Positions 7,489-14,947 of a stretch of DNA of 43,000 nt are shown here, in pieces (within the stretch, counting starts at the first letter, position 1; each line of letters starts with the position of its first letter). The notes beneath the pieces were generated by a model. That model was not told the origin of the DNA, did not search any database, and worked only from the letters and a program-made list of their open reading frames with translations. Position numbers and translations under genes: made by a program. The stretch comes from JAEDES01 sp045649455. GTDB lineage: Bacteria > Bacillota_I > Bacilli_A > RF39 > UBA660. The DNA lies in the NCBI GenBank assembly GCA_045649455.1, contig JAZRPV010000055.1, positions 1 through 43,000 on the forward strand, given 5' to 3'.

Positions 7489-7959
7489 CTACTTAATCAT
7501 ATCTAACATTCTATTATGATATCCATTTCTTTCATAAAATTCTACTGCTTCATTATTATAAGCAAAACATCCAATAAGTATTGATTCACATCCAACACTA
7601 TGTAAATAATCTTCCATACTCTTCAAAAGGATAGAACCTATACCTTTAGATCTAACTCCCTTTTTAACCACTAATTCAGAAATTCTACCTCTCTTAGGTG
7701 CCCTAAAATTATATGTATCTTCTATTTCATTATTAATAAGTCCAATAACCATTCCAAGAACTTCATCATTTTCTAAATATAACATAATTTTTCCATTATA
7801 TTTATTAACATCTTCCATTGTATCAACAAAAGATAATTCTCTATAATCAGGACCAACTATATTATATCCTTCTGGATCAACACTATGAATATGTTCTTGT
7901 AATTCTAATAACAAATTCTTTACATCTTCTTTATATAATTCACTATAATCAATAATCAT
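7489..7959 (-). CDS. GNAT-family N-acetyltransferase
   Basis: A 156-residue GNAT protein with a clear motif A, ISELVVKKGVRSKGIGSILL (R/QxxGxG/A loop RSKGIG, about residues 107-112), and motif B IGCFAYNNEAVEFYERNGYH. The C-terminus ends soon after motif B. A promoter (TTGAAT, 17 bp, TATAAT) lies just upstream, with the -35 inside the stop region of the signal peptidase gene. The substrate is not identifiable. Confidence 0.8.
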   Translation of the reverse strand: MIIDYSELYKEDVKNLLLELQEHIHSVDPEGYNIVGPDYRELSFVDTMEDVNKYNGKIMLYLENDEVLGMVIGLINNEIEDTYNFRAPKRGRISELVVKKGVRSKGIGSILLKSMEDYLHSVGCESILIGCFAYNNEAVEFYERNGYHNRMLDMIK

Positions 7960-7974
7960 ATAATCACCATATTA

Positions 7975-8003
7975 ATTATAAAATAAAATAATAAATTATT
8001 CAA
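7975..8003 (-). promoter_or_regulatory. promoter of the GNAT gene at 7489-7959
   Basis: TTGAAT (7998-8003), a 17-bp spacer and TATAAT (7975-7980). The -35 overlaps the stop codon of the signal peptidase gene. Confidence 0.65.
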
Positions 8004-8499
8004 CTTCTCCAAATCTATTAAATGGAAATAATACATAATGAGTCTTTCCAAGTATTTGATTTCTCTTAACAGGACCAAACTTTCTACTATCTAAAGAATT
8101 CTCTCTATTATCACCAATTATAAAATATTCATCTTTTTTCAAATGTACTTCTCCAAAAAACTCAGTACTTCCATGAGCAAATTTCTCATCATACTTTTTC
8201 CCATTTATATATAAATTATTATTCATATAATAAATTATATCTCCTGGTAATCCAATTACTCTTTTTATTAAATATCCATCTTCATCTTTAACAACTACTA
8301 TATCAAATCTTTCTACTTCATCAAAATGATAACTCCATTTATTTAAAATCATAATATCATTATCTTTTAATGTTTTATTCATTGAATCCCCATTAACAAT
8401 AATTGGAGACATTACAAATGCTTTTATTAATAATACTCCACCTATAATTAAAACATATGAAACAATCTCTTTAATAACATTTTTCTTAGTATCACTCAT
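7996..8499 (-). CDS. lepB: type I signal peptidase
   Basis: A 167-residue membrane-bound leader peptidase that removes signal peptides from Sec-exported proteins. One N-terminal membrane helix (about residues 10-30) is followed by the catalytic serine S39 in NGDSM and the catalytic lysine K79 in LIKRVIGLPGD. Box E is GDNRENSLDSR. This is the Ser/Lys bacterial type, distinct from the Ser/His SipW-like enzyme at 10756-11901. It follows rplS, as in many Firmicutes, and the rplS terminator lies between them. Confidence 0.95.
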   Translation of the reverse strand: MSDTKKNVIKEIVSYVLIIGGVLLIKAFVMSPIIVNGDSMNKTLKDNDIMILNKWSYHFDEVERFDIVVVKDEDGYLIKRVIGLPGDIIYYMNNNLYINGKKYDEKFAHGSTEFFGEVHLKKDEYFIIGDNRENSLDSRKFGPVKRNQILGKTHYVLFPFNRFGEVE

Positions 8500-8514
8500 A
8501 ATTCACCATATAAA

Positions 8515-8541
8515 CAAAAAAGTAAGGCTGTGCCTTACTTT
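8515..8541 (-). terminator. intrinsic terminator of rplS
   Basis: A 10-bp stem (AAAGTAAGGC / GCCTTACTTT) with a 3-nt loop and a T tract. Confidence 0.9.
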
Positions 8542-8542
8542 A

Positions 8543-8887
8543 TTAGATTTGTCCTCTTTCTTTAATACGGTATCCACCAACCATACCTTTAAGGAAGTTA
8601 AGTTTAGCACGTCTAACTTTACCTTTACGTACTACTGTAATACCAGCGATTTTTGGTGAGTGAATTGGGAAGATTCTTTCTACTCCAACTCCACTAGACA
8701 TTTTACGTACTGTAAATGTTTCAGAAACACTTCCACCACGTCTAGCTACTACTACACCTTCGTAAGCTTGGATACGTTCTCTTTTTCCTTCGATAATCTT
8801 AACATCTACTCTTACTGTATCTCCAACACGGAATTCAGGAATGTTAGGATTAACTTGTTTAGCATTGATTTTGTCAATAATATTCAT
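8543..8887 (-). CDS. rplS: 50S ribosomal protein L19
   Basis: L19 lies at the interface of the 30S and 50S subunits. The protein is 114 residues, the usual length, with FRVGDTVRVDVKI, EGKRERIQAYEGVVVARRGGS and the C-terminal RRAKLNFLKG. The ATG at 8887 is preferred because GAGGAG lies about 9 nt upstream; an in-frame TTG at 8920 would add an unconserved 11-residue extension that includes the ribosome site. In Bacillus rplS follows trmD directly; here the TasA/SipW island lies between them. It has its own promoter and a leader that may be regulatory. Confidence 0.97.
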   Translation of the reverse strand: MNIIDKINAKQVNPNIPEFRVGDTVRVDVKIIEGKRERIQAYEGVVVARRGGSVSETFTVRKMSSGVGVERIFPIHSPKIAGITVVRKGKVRRAKLNFLKGMVGGYRIKERGQI

Positions 8888-8960
8888 ATTTAAGTTCTCC
8901 TCTCTAAAAAAATTTACCAATGATCATAATCAATAGATAAGCGGATCATCTCACTTGACA
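8888..8960 (-). promoter_or_regulatory. rplS leader, possible L19-type autoregulatory element
   Basis: The 5' UTR of rplS contains a hairpin with perfectly complementary ATGATC / GATCAT arms around a loop of about 18 nt. Low-GC Gram-positive bacteria often carry an L19 leader at this place. Assignment to that family is by position and a short hairpin only. Confidence 0.4.
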
Positions 8961-8966
8961 AAGTAG

Positions 8967-8995
8967 ATTATATCACACAAAACTAAGGAAATCAA
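8967..8995 (-). promoter_or_regulatory. promoter of rplS
   Basis: TTGATT (8990-8995), a 17-bp spacer and TATAAT (8967-8972), with TG one base before the -10 (extended -10). Confidence 0.8.
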
Positions 8996-9005
8996 CAATT
9001 TTAAT

Positions 9006-9044
9006 AAGAAAAAGAGTCTATTTCTTTTCGAAATCAGACTCTTT
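9006..9044 (-). terminator. terminator of the TasA/SipW island
   Basis: A stem AAAGAGTCT / AGACTCTTT with an inner ATTTC / GAAAT stem, then T-rich sequence. The last codons and stop of the DUF5305-like gene are in the hairpin. Confidence 0.8.
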
Positions 9045-10754
9045 CATAGCATATCTATAAATTCTTTCATTATCTTCTACATAGAAATAAGATTTAACAC
9101 TATTTACTCTCTCATAAATAATTGGTTTTTCTAAAGTATCTCTAGCATCTAATAATTCAAAGAAACTATCTAATTTAATAAATTGTTTATCAGGGTTAAT
9201 TTGATATTCACTCTTAGACATAACAATTACTCTATCATATTCAGCTAAAATTTGATTTAATTTCTTTTCATATGGAGAACCACCATCTATAGTTCTATAA
9301 ATTAATTTAATTAATTTAACTAAGATTACAGCTCCAACAAGTCCAAATACTCCACCAATTAATCCAAATAATGTATTAATTGATGCTAAACCAGCTTTTT
9401 CCATGGAAACTAATTGATTATCATTTGTAATTGTTTCTTCACTAATACCAAATGTTTGCATTGATAATGGAATTGATACACTAGCAACTTCTCTAGGACC
9501 TTTACCATCATCTACATATAAAACTACATCATAACTTGCTAATGAGTTTAAAGCATATTTACTCTTATATCCATTAACAAAGTCATTCTTTTCTTTGAAA
9601 GCTACATCAACTTTTGCATTAAGTTTAGCAATTACATCAGTACCTTCAACACTCTTTCTTTCAGATAATAATTTATCATCACGATATAATACTTTACTAG
9701 CATCATCTCTATCATAAATAACTGTTTTACCTAAAATATAATAATCTAATTTATAATTTACAGCATTTGAATAATTAATATTATAATTGAATACTACTGG
9801 AATTGATTTAGTTAAAGTAGAAATATATTGCATTCCACTACTTTGACATTGTCCTTTATAGTAATCATTATCATTTAAACAAACACTATAAGTAATAGAA
9901 GATCTTTCACTATAAGAAACATTATCTACATCAGAATAATTAATTGCTTGATAACAGAATATAATTGCTAATACAAAACTAATAATTGTAAGACTTCCCA
10001 TAAGAATAACTCTTTTTTCAAAACTAAAGTGATTCTTTGGAGGTTCTGCTTTATTATTAGGATTATAACTAACATTTATATTATTGAAGCTTGGAGCATT
10101 ATTTAAATTATTATCATTAGAAATAGCTACTTCTGATATAGGAACTACTGGACTAGTCTCAGTATTTTCAACTATCATTTCAGGAATAGCATTTTCATTA
10201 TCATTATTTTCTTGATATTTAATTGAATCTAACTCTAATACTTCTGTAATTTCATCTTCTTCAATTTCTTCTACTTCACTTATAGAAACTACTTCTTCAT
10301 TATTTTCAACATTATTATTCATTTCAACCACAACACTTTCTTCAGTTATTTCTTCGTTAACTTCTTCAACAGGTGTTTCTTCTATTGGAAGATATTCTTC
10401 AGTTGCAACCTCTTCTGCAAAGATTGGTTCTACAATTTCAGGAGTTTCTTCTTCAACAGGAACCATTACTGGAACATCTCCATAATCTTCTGTAATATCA
10501 TCTTCTGTAATAATTTCACTTAAGTTTAATACTGAAGTATTTTCAATAAAATTAAATTTATCAAAATCTTCATATCCCTCTAAATTAACATCTTTAGAGT
10601 TATCATATAATTTAACTTTTTCTAAATCCTTTACAGCTGTTTTATTAACTTTCTTTACATTATTATGTCTAACTTGTGTGGATTTTTTCTTTTTATTATT
10701 TTTGCTCTTATCATAACCAACTTTATAAGATTTCTTTCCCTTATTATTCTCCAC
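9018..10754 (-). CDS. DUF5305-like membrane protein with long charged N-terminus
   Basis: A protein of about 578 residues. The order is: a Lys-rich basic stretch (about 1-50), a long acidic stretch full of Glu with EETP/EEVN-like runs (about 85-200), a membrane helix (about 248-268), a domain of about 180 residues probably outside the cell with SSITYSVCLND, VVFNYNINYS and VDVAFKEK strands, a second helix (about 470-493), and a tail of about 85 residues inside the cell. The outer domain resembles DUF5305, which is often found near SipW-type peptidases in archaea and Firmicutes. GTG at 10754 is preferred because AGGTGGTG lies 6 nt before it and the SipW stop is 1 nt upstream; GTGs at 10766 and 10763 are alternatives. 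The job is unknown; a membrane partner for fibre export or anchoring is likely from context. Confidence 0.6.
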   Translation of the reverse strand: MENNKGKKSYKVGYDKSKNNKKKKSTQVRHNNVKKVNKTAVKDLEKVKLYDNSKDVNLEGYEDFDKFNFIENTSVLNLSEIITEDDITEDYGDVPVMVPVEEETPEIVEPIFAEEVATEEYLPIEETPVEEVNEEITEESVVVEMNNNVENNEEVVSISEVEEIEEDEITEVLELDSIKYQENNDNENAIPEMIVENTETSPVVPISEVAISNDNNLNNAPSFNNINVSYNPNNKAEPPKNHFSFEKRVILMGSLTIISFVLAIIFCYQAINYSDVDNVSYSERSSITYSVCLNDNDYYKGQCQSSGMQYISTLTKSIPVVFNYNINYSNAVNYKLDYYILGKTVIYDRDDASKVLYRDDKLLSERKSVEGTDVIAKLNAKVDVAFKEKNDFVNGYKSKYALNSLASYDVVLYVDDGKGPREVASVSIPLSMQTFGISEETITNDNQLVSMEKAGLASINTLFGLIGGVFGLVGAVILVKLIKLIYRTIDGGSPYEKKLNQILAEYDRVIVMSKSEYQINPDKQFIKLDSFFELLDARDTLEKPIIYERVNSVKSYFYVEDNERIYRYAMKESDFEKK

Positions 10755-10755
10755 T

Positions 10756-11901
10756 TTATTCACCACCTAATAACCATTCATTTAATTTAACAGTAGGCCA
10801 TCCTACCCATCTAAATCTCATACGATATTGACCAACCACATCTTTTTCTTTTACTAACCATGAATCTGCTGTTTCATTGTTATCACCTTTAGTTTGATAA
10901 TACTCACCATAGGCATCTTTATAGATTTTTATTATTCTATGTACTAAAATAACATCATTATGATAAAAAGCTATAATATCATTTTCTTTAAACTCTTTAT
11001 CTTTCTTATCTATAACAACAACATCTCCAACATTAATTGTATCTTCCATAGATGCAGATCCAATTGTATAAACGATATATCTTCCAATACCACTTACTAA
11101 TAAGACAACCCCTAGAAGTAAGATTACTATAAATGAATATATAACATTTGATATCTTATTCATCTTATTATACATTCTACTACTAACTATCTTACCATCA
11201 TCACTATAATATAGTTTATATATAATTAATAAAATAATCAATGGTAAAATTGTAATTACTAAATTTTCTATGTAATATCCTAAATTAGGAATAATTGGAA
11301 CTATATATAATGGAAGTTCCATTAAACTTCTATAAAGAATACTACTTAAACATCCTACTTTTAAAGTAATAAAAGATAAGAATATATTTTTACTAAATAT
11401 CGGAACTACTACACTAAATAATAACTTAAGTATTTGAACATTACTATCTAATTGATTTGCAGAGAACTTAGTAACTATCTCTAACATTGAAATAACTAAA
11501 ATTGTTAATACAAATATCTTCTTATTATCATTTCTTCTTCTTAAAAACATATGTCTAAACATTTCAGAAGAAGCAATTAATCCAAATCCATAAAGAACAT
11601 TCTTAGTTATACCAAAGAAACTTCTTTGATAACTATTCATTAAGAATCCAGAAAAGTATCCAACTATATATATGATTAACCAATATAGTAAAACTACAAT
11701 ACCTATTATTAACATTATATCTTTAGAAAGTCTTTCTTTTCTTTTATCAAACTTCAAAAAGTAATAACTAACTCCTAATATTACAAATAAAATAAGTAAA
11801 TATATAGGATAACTAAATGACTTTACTACATATATTTGAAACAAACTAATAATAAGTAATAAAACTTCTATAATGGCAATTATATAAGTTTCTTTCTTCA
11901 T
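10756..11901 (-). CDS. sipW: SipW-type signal peptidase with polytopic N-terminal domain
   Basis: An endoplasmic-reticulum-type signal peptidase of 381 residues. The catalytic serine is S284 in GSASM and the histidine is H321 in ILVHRI, where ordinary bacterial enzymes have lysine; GDNNETAD is the box E equivalent. This Ser/His type in Bacillus cleaves TasA and TapA. Residues 1-270 hold about seven to eight hydrophobic helices, an extension absent from the Bacillus SipW of roughly 190 residues. The ATG at 11901 has AGGAG 8 nt upstream; the GTG at 11910 overlaps it. The upstream gene is a TasA-like substrate whose stop touches this ribosome site. The enzyme assignment is strong; the role of the N-terminal domain is open. 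Confidence 0.88.
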   Translation of the reverse strand: MKKETYIIAIIEVLLLIISLFQIYVVKSFSYPIYLLILFVILGVSYYFLKFDKRKERLSKDIMLIIGIVVLLYWLIIYIVGYFSGFLMNSYQRSFFGITKNVLYGFGLIASSEMFRHMFLRRRNDNKKIFVLTILVISMLEIVTKFSANQLDSNVQILKLLFSVVVPIFSKNIFLSFITLKVGCLSSILYRSLMELPLYIVPIIPNLGYYIENLVITILPLIILLIIYKLYYSDDGKIVSSRMYNKMNKISNVIYSFIVILLLGVVLLVSGIGRYIVYTIGSASMEDTINVGDVVVIDKKDKEFKENDIIAFYHNDVILVHRIIKIYKDAYGEYYQTKGDNNETADSWLVKEKDVVGQYRMRFRWVGWPTVKLNEWLLGGE

Positions 11902-11912
11902 ATAATTCACTC

Positions 11913-12494
11913 CTATGCTTGACTATAAATCATTGTAATATCTAAATTTGAAATTGCCACATCGTTAGCAGGTACTTGTGAAGCACTACTATTATAACTA
12001 AGTGTCAATTTAACACTCTTTGTCTCACCTTTATTTAATGTATCTCCAACTCCTACAACTGTACCATCATTATATGTAAATGTATAAGATAAATTATTAC
12101 ATACTATTGGACCATCTGTTGTTCCAGTAGAACTACCCGCAACACCACTACAAGAAGGTGTCCCTTTTACTAATGATGAAATTGAAGAACTAATTGTTCC
12201 TGCATTAACTATATCAAAAGTAAATGTAACTGAATCACCAGGTTTTGTAAGAACAATCTCATAATCAGTTAATGCTGTTGCACTAGTAAACTTAGGTAAA
12301 GTATATGTTGCATCTCCTGTCTTTGAAGCATTTAAATTATTAAAATGTATATCCCATGTTGCAGCAGAAACAGATGTTGTACCACTAATAGTAAGTGTTG
12401 TACTAAGTAAAGCATAAGCAATTCCTAAACCAAAAACACTAACTAAAAGAACAATTAGAAATAAACTTTTGAAAGCTGTTCTTCTATACTGCAT
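11913..12494 (-). CDS. TasA/camelysin-like SipW-dependent secreted protein
   Basis: A 193-residue secreted protein, likely a surface or matrix fibre subunit. The signal peptide (about residues 10-28) ends in GIAYALLSTTLTISGTTSVS, with the SipW-type AYA region, followed by AATWDIHF. The mature domain shows the motif KPGDSVTFTFDIVNAGTI and ends in a beta strand MIYSQA. The same landmarks (xPGD, NxGxxxAK, final YxQ) are shared by all relatives in this window. It sits directly upstream of the SipW gene, in the same transcript, so it is a likely substrate. A TGTTATAAT extended -10 lies about 35 nt before the start. Confidence 0.8.
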   Translation of the reverse strand: MQYRRTAFKSLFLIVLLVSVFGLGIAYALLSTTLTISGTTSVSAATWDIHFNNLNASKTGDATYTLPKFTSATALTDYEIVLTKPGDSVTFTFDIVNAGTISSSISSLVKGTPSCSGVAGSSTGTTDGPIVCNNLSYTFTYNDGTVVGVGDTLNKGETKSVKLTLSYNSSASQVPANDVAISNLDITMIYSQA

Positions 12495-12527
12495 ACCTTA
12501 TCCTCCTAATCTACTATATATAATCAA

Positions 12528-12536
12528 ATTATAACA
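12528..12536 (-). promoter_or_regulatory. extended -10 promoter of the TasA-like/SipW transcript
   Basis: TGTTATAAT read leftward; the -35 region is only T-rich. It lies between the terminator at 12580-12607 and the gene ending at 11913. Confidence 0.5.
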
Positions 12537-12579
12537 TATATGAAATAGAAAAAAAAGGCGTTTTGCACTTTTTTTCAAA

Positions 12580-12607
12580 CAAAAAAGAATGATTAACATC
12601 ATTCTTT
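12580..12607 (-). terminator. intrinsic terminator inside the TasA island
   Basis: A 9-bp stem (AAGAATGAT / ATCATTCTT) with a GTTA loop and a T run, following the gene at 12615-13184. Confidence 0.85.
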
Positions 12608-12614
12608 ACTTATA

Positions 12615-13184
12615 TTATCCTTGAACGTATTCTAATGTTGCAGAAATTCCGTTAACAGTAACTGCACTTGATGGTACAGTAGTTGCTGAACTCTTGAATT
12701 CAACAGTTAAAATTAAATCTTTTTGTTCACTAGCAGCAAGTGTATCACCAGCAGCAGGAGTTTTTCCATCAGCATAAGTTAATGTATAAGTGATATTTGA
12801 ACATGTTGTATCAGCTTCTGTTTGATTTGCTCCACCAGTACAATCAATAGTACCAACAGCTGTATTAGCAGATAATTTAGCTGGAATTGTTCCTTTATTA
12901 TGAACTTTGAATCTATAAACTGCTTTATCTCCAGGTTTTACTAATGTAACACCAATATTTGAAAGTGATGTAACACCAAATTCTGGTCCAGATGTAACAG
13001 CAGTTCCAACTGGTGTATCCCAAGCACCTTTAACAAATTCTACTTGCCATGTTGCAGAATTAACAGTTGCAGTACCAGAAATAGATAATGATGTACTAAG
13101 TGCAGCATACGCAACAGATAAACCAACAACAGCAACTAATAAAGCTACAATTGCAATAATTTTAACTTCTCTTTTATTTTCCAT
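12615..13184 (-). CDS. TasA/camelysin-like SipW-dependent secreted protein
   Basis: A 189-residue precursor. The signal peptide (about residues 8-27) runs into SVAYAALSTSLSISGTATVN and then SATWQVEFV. The conserved VKPGDKAVYRFKVHNKGTI motif and the final ATLEYVQG strand are present, with three Cys residues in the middle. The ATG at 13184 is used: AAGGAG lies upstream, and the longer frame would start with an unlikely MIRFIYNKRRR leader. It has its own terminator downstream and a long inverted repeat in the 5' region, so it may be expressed separately, possibly as the main fibre subunit. That last point is inference. Confidence 0.8.
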   Translation of the reverse strand: MENKREVKIIAIVALLVAVVGLSVAYAALSTSLSISGTATVNSATWQVEFVKGAWDTPVGTAVTSGPEFGVTSLSNIGVTLVKPGDKAVYRFKVHNKGTIPAKLSANTAVGTIDCTGGANQTEADTTCSNITYTLTYADGKTPAAGDTLAASEQKDLILTVEFKSSATTVPSSAVTVNGISATLEYVQG

Positions 13185-13212
13185 ATTTCCTATTCTCCTT
13201 CGCTTATTATAA

Positions 13213-13252
13213 ATAAATCTTATCATAAAGAAATCATCTTTACAAGATTTAT
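13213..13252. repeat. inverted repeat in the 5' region of a TasA-like gene
   Basis: Arms ATAAATCTT (13213-13221) and AAGATTTAT (13244-13252), with inner TAAAGA / TCTTTA pairing. This makes a long imperfect hairpin between the gene at 13269 and the start at 13184. It could be an operator, an mRNA-stabilising stem, or a weak terminator of the gene upstream; it has no T run. Confidence 0.6.
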
Positions 13253-13268
13253 GATAGAATTTTACAAA

Positions 13269-13814
13269 TTATTTTTGTTCGTATAAAATTGTCGCACCTA
13301 AATTACTAATAACAAACGGTTCAGTGTTACCAGGTAATTCAGTCGAAGAACTACCCCAAGATATCTCATACATAAACATTCTTGACTCTCCCTCAACTAA
13401 ATCAGGTTCTTCTGGACTAATCAATCCAACTCTAAAATTACTCATAGCATAATCTCTATAAGAACCATAATCAACACTGTGTAAAGTACTATTTACAAAC
13501 TTAGCATCAACACTACCATTATTAGTAGCATAAAAAGTAATAAATACAGCATCCCCTGGTTTAGTTAAAGATACACTAAAATCTTTTATTTCATTTCCAT
13601 CAACAACAGGTTGCTTTAACACCTCTGCCGATCCTTCAGTAACAACCGATACATTTTCAATTGAAATATCCCAATCAGCACTAGTAACCTTCGCGCTTCC
13701 CGAAACATTCAATGTAATATTTAAAATCGCATATGCAATGCTTAATCCAAAAACACTTATCAATAAAATACCAAGCACAATCATTAAAAACTTTTTACTT
13801 TCTTGCCTTAACAT
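13269..13814 (-). CDS. TasA/camelysin-like SipW-dependent secreted protein
   Basis: A 181-residue precursor with signal segment GILLISVFGLSIAYAIL, then NITLNVSGSAKVTSADWDIS. The shared landmarks are LTKPGDAVFITFYATNNGS, VDAKF, and the C-terminal ATILYEQK. It lies 8 nt after the previous TasA-like gene, so the two form one unit. It has no Cys in the mature part, unlike its two neighbours. A surface subunit of unknown exact role. Confidence 0.78.
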   Translation of the reverse strand: MLRQESKKFLMIVLGILLISVFGLSIAYAILNITLNVSGSAKVTSADWDISIENVSVVTEGSAEVLKQPVVDGNEIKDFSVSLTKPGDAVFITFYATNNGSVDAKFVNSTLHSVDYGSYRDYAMSNFRVGLISPEEPDLVEGESRMFMYEISWGSSSTELPGNTEPFVISNLGATILYEQK

Positions 13815-13822
13815 TTTATCAC

Positions 13823-14416
13823 CTACTTTTGAACATAAACAAAACTCATATTCATATCATCAATACTTATAACTTCATCATATAAAACAGGAGCATTATC
13901 AGCATAACTCATTTTAAATACAACAGTCTTAGTATCACCAGCTTCTAATACATCATCTTTTTTAATACTAGAACCATCTTTATATTTAATAGAATAACTT
14001 ATATATTTATCACAATAATCATCCGCAGAAGAACCATTATTATAAGTACAAACAATATTACTAATCTTAAATGTTTCTAACTTAGCATCTAAAGTACCAT
14101 TATTAACAACATCTAATCTAATAGTAAATGCATCACCAGGTCTAATAAAAGTAATATCAAAATCCTTAATAGAAGTATTAGATGCACTAATATCTTCTAC
14201 ATAAATACTACCTTCTCTATCTAAACTAATATTATCAAAATCTACTTTCCAACTAGTCTCCCTATATACACCAGTAAAACCAACTATATCAATAATCTTA
14301 GAATTAAAAGTATAAGTAACTGTAACTATTGATAAAATAAATATCATAAACAAAAGTAATAATATTAATAATATATCCTTCTTACTATTTTTCTTTTTCT
14401 CTTCAATTCGCTCCAT
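13823..14416 (-). CDS. divergent TasA-like membrane-linked or secreted protein
   Basis: A 197-residue relative at the promoter-proximal end of the island. It has a charged N-terminus (ERIEEKKKNSKKD), one hydrophobic segment (about residues 15-34), then VTYTFNSKIIDIVGFTGVYR and ETSWKVDFDNIS. The domain landmarks are intact: FIRPGDAFTIRLDVVNNGT, LDAKL and the final MSFVYVQK. The AYA(A/L)L cleavage stretch seen in its neighbours is replaced by VTYTF, so cleavage by the SipW-type enzyme is doubtful. It could stay membrane-anchored and act like TapA as an anchor or initiator. That role is inference. Confidence 0.68.
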   Translation of the reverse strand: MERIEEKKKNSKKDILLILLLLFMIFILSIVTVTYTFNSKIIDIVGFTGVYRETSWKVDFDNISLDREGSIYVEDISASNTSIKDFDITFIRPGDAFTIRLDVVNNGTLDAKLETFKISNIVCTYNNGSSADDYCDKYISYSIKYKDGSSIKKDDVLEAGDTKTVVFKMSYADNAPVLYDEVISIDDMNMSFVYVQK

Positions 14417-14468
14417 ATAAAAGCCTCCATACTATCTTAATAATATCAAAAACAAATAATTTATACAA

Positions 14469-14495
14469 CAAAAAAAGAAACTAAAAAGTTCCTTT
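14469..14495 (-). terminator. terminator of the trmD operon
   Basis: A 9-bp stem (AAAGGAACT / AGTTTCTTT, one G-T pair) with a TTTT loop and a T run. Confidence 0.8.
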
Positions 14496-14498
14496 ACA

Positions 14499-14936
14499 CT
14501 ACTTACCTTTTCCTGAACTCATCACATGAGAATTATTAATTTCAATTAATCTCTCTTCTGCATTCTTTCTAAGTAATTTCAATTTATTACTCATTTCAGT
14601 TAATTCTTTATTAATTAAGAAATCTCTATATTTATTTTTTATAATTAATCTAAACTTTTCTATTTGATTTAAAGCTTCTCTTAATGTATCCCCACTATCA
14701 TCATCTGAAACTAATAATTCAGTTAATAAATCTAATACCTTCTTAAATCTAATTTTAACTGTCTTACTAACTAAAGGATGAGCAAGTTCAAAAGAATAAA
14801 TTCTAATATTTTTAACAGTTATTCCTTCAATCGAAAAAGAATTTCTACTCTTCATATCAAAATGCGAAATATTAACTAACTCTTCACCATTAATATAAAA
14901 TTTCTTTCTTCTTTTTTTCTTGCTTAAAGTATACAT
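14499..14936 (-). CDS. conserved-looking hypothetical protein in trmD operon
   Basis: A 145-residue soluble protein with a very basic start (SKKKRRKKFY), a beta-rich part (about 15-55: FYINGEELVNISHFD, FSIEGITVKNIRIYSF) and a helical remainder with heptad-like charged residues (about 60-135). The order suggests a small beta domain followed by a helical bundle or coiled coil. It starts 11 nt after trmD with GAAGGTG as ribosome site and is the last gene before the terminator. The family is not recognised. An RNA- or ribosome-related role would fit the operon and the basic N-terminus, but this is inference. Confidence 0.55.
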   Translation of the reverse strand: MYTLSKKKRRKKFYINGEELVNISHFDMKSRNSFSIEGITVKNIRIYSFELAHPLVSKTVKIRFKKVLDLLTELLVSDDDSGDTLREALNQIEKFRLIIKNKYRDFLINKELTEMSNKLKLLRKNAEERLIEINNSHVMSSGKGK

Positions 14937-14947
14937 CTATCTCACCT

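Noticed and set aside
8660..8893. Plus-strand open frame inside rplS
   Set aside because: Antisense of a highly conserved ribosomal protein gene; the Ser/Thr/Tyr-rich translation is typical of a shadow.
8888..8920. Longer L19 start at a TTG
   Set aside because: It would include the ribosome site in the coding region and add a leader not seen in L19.
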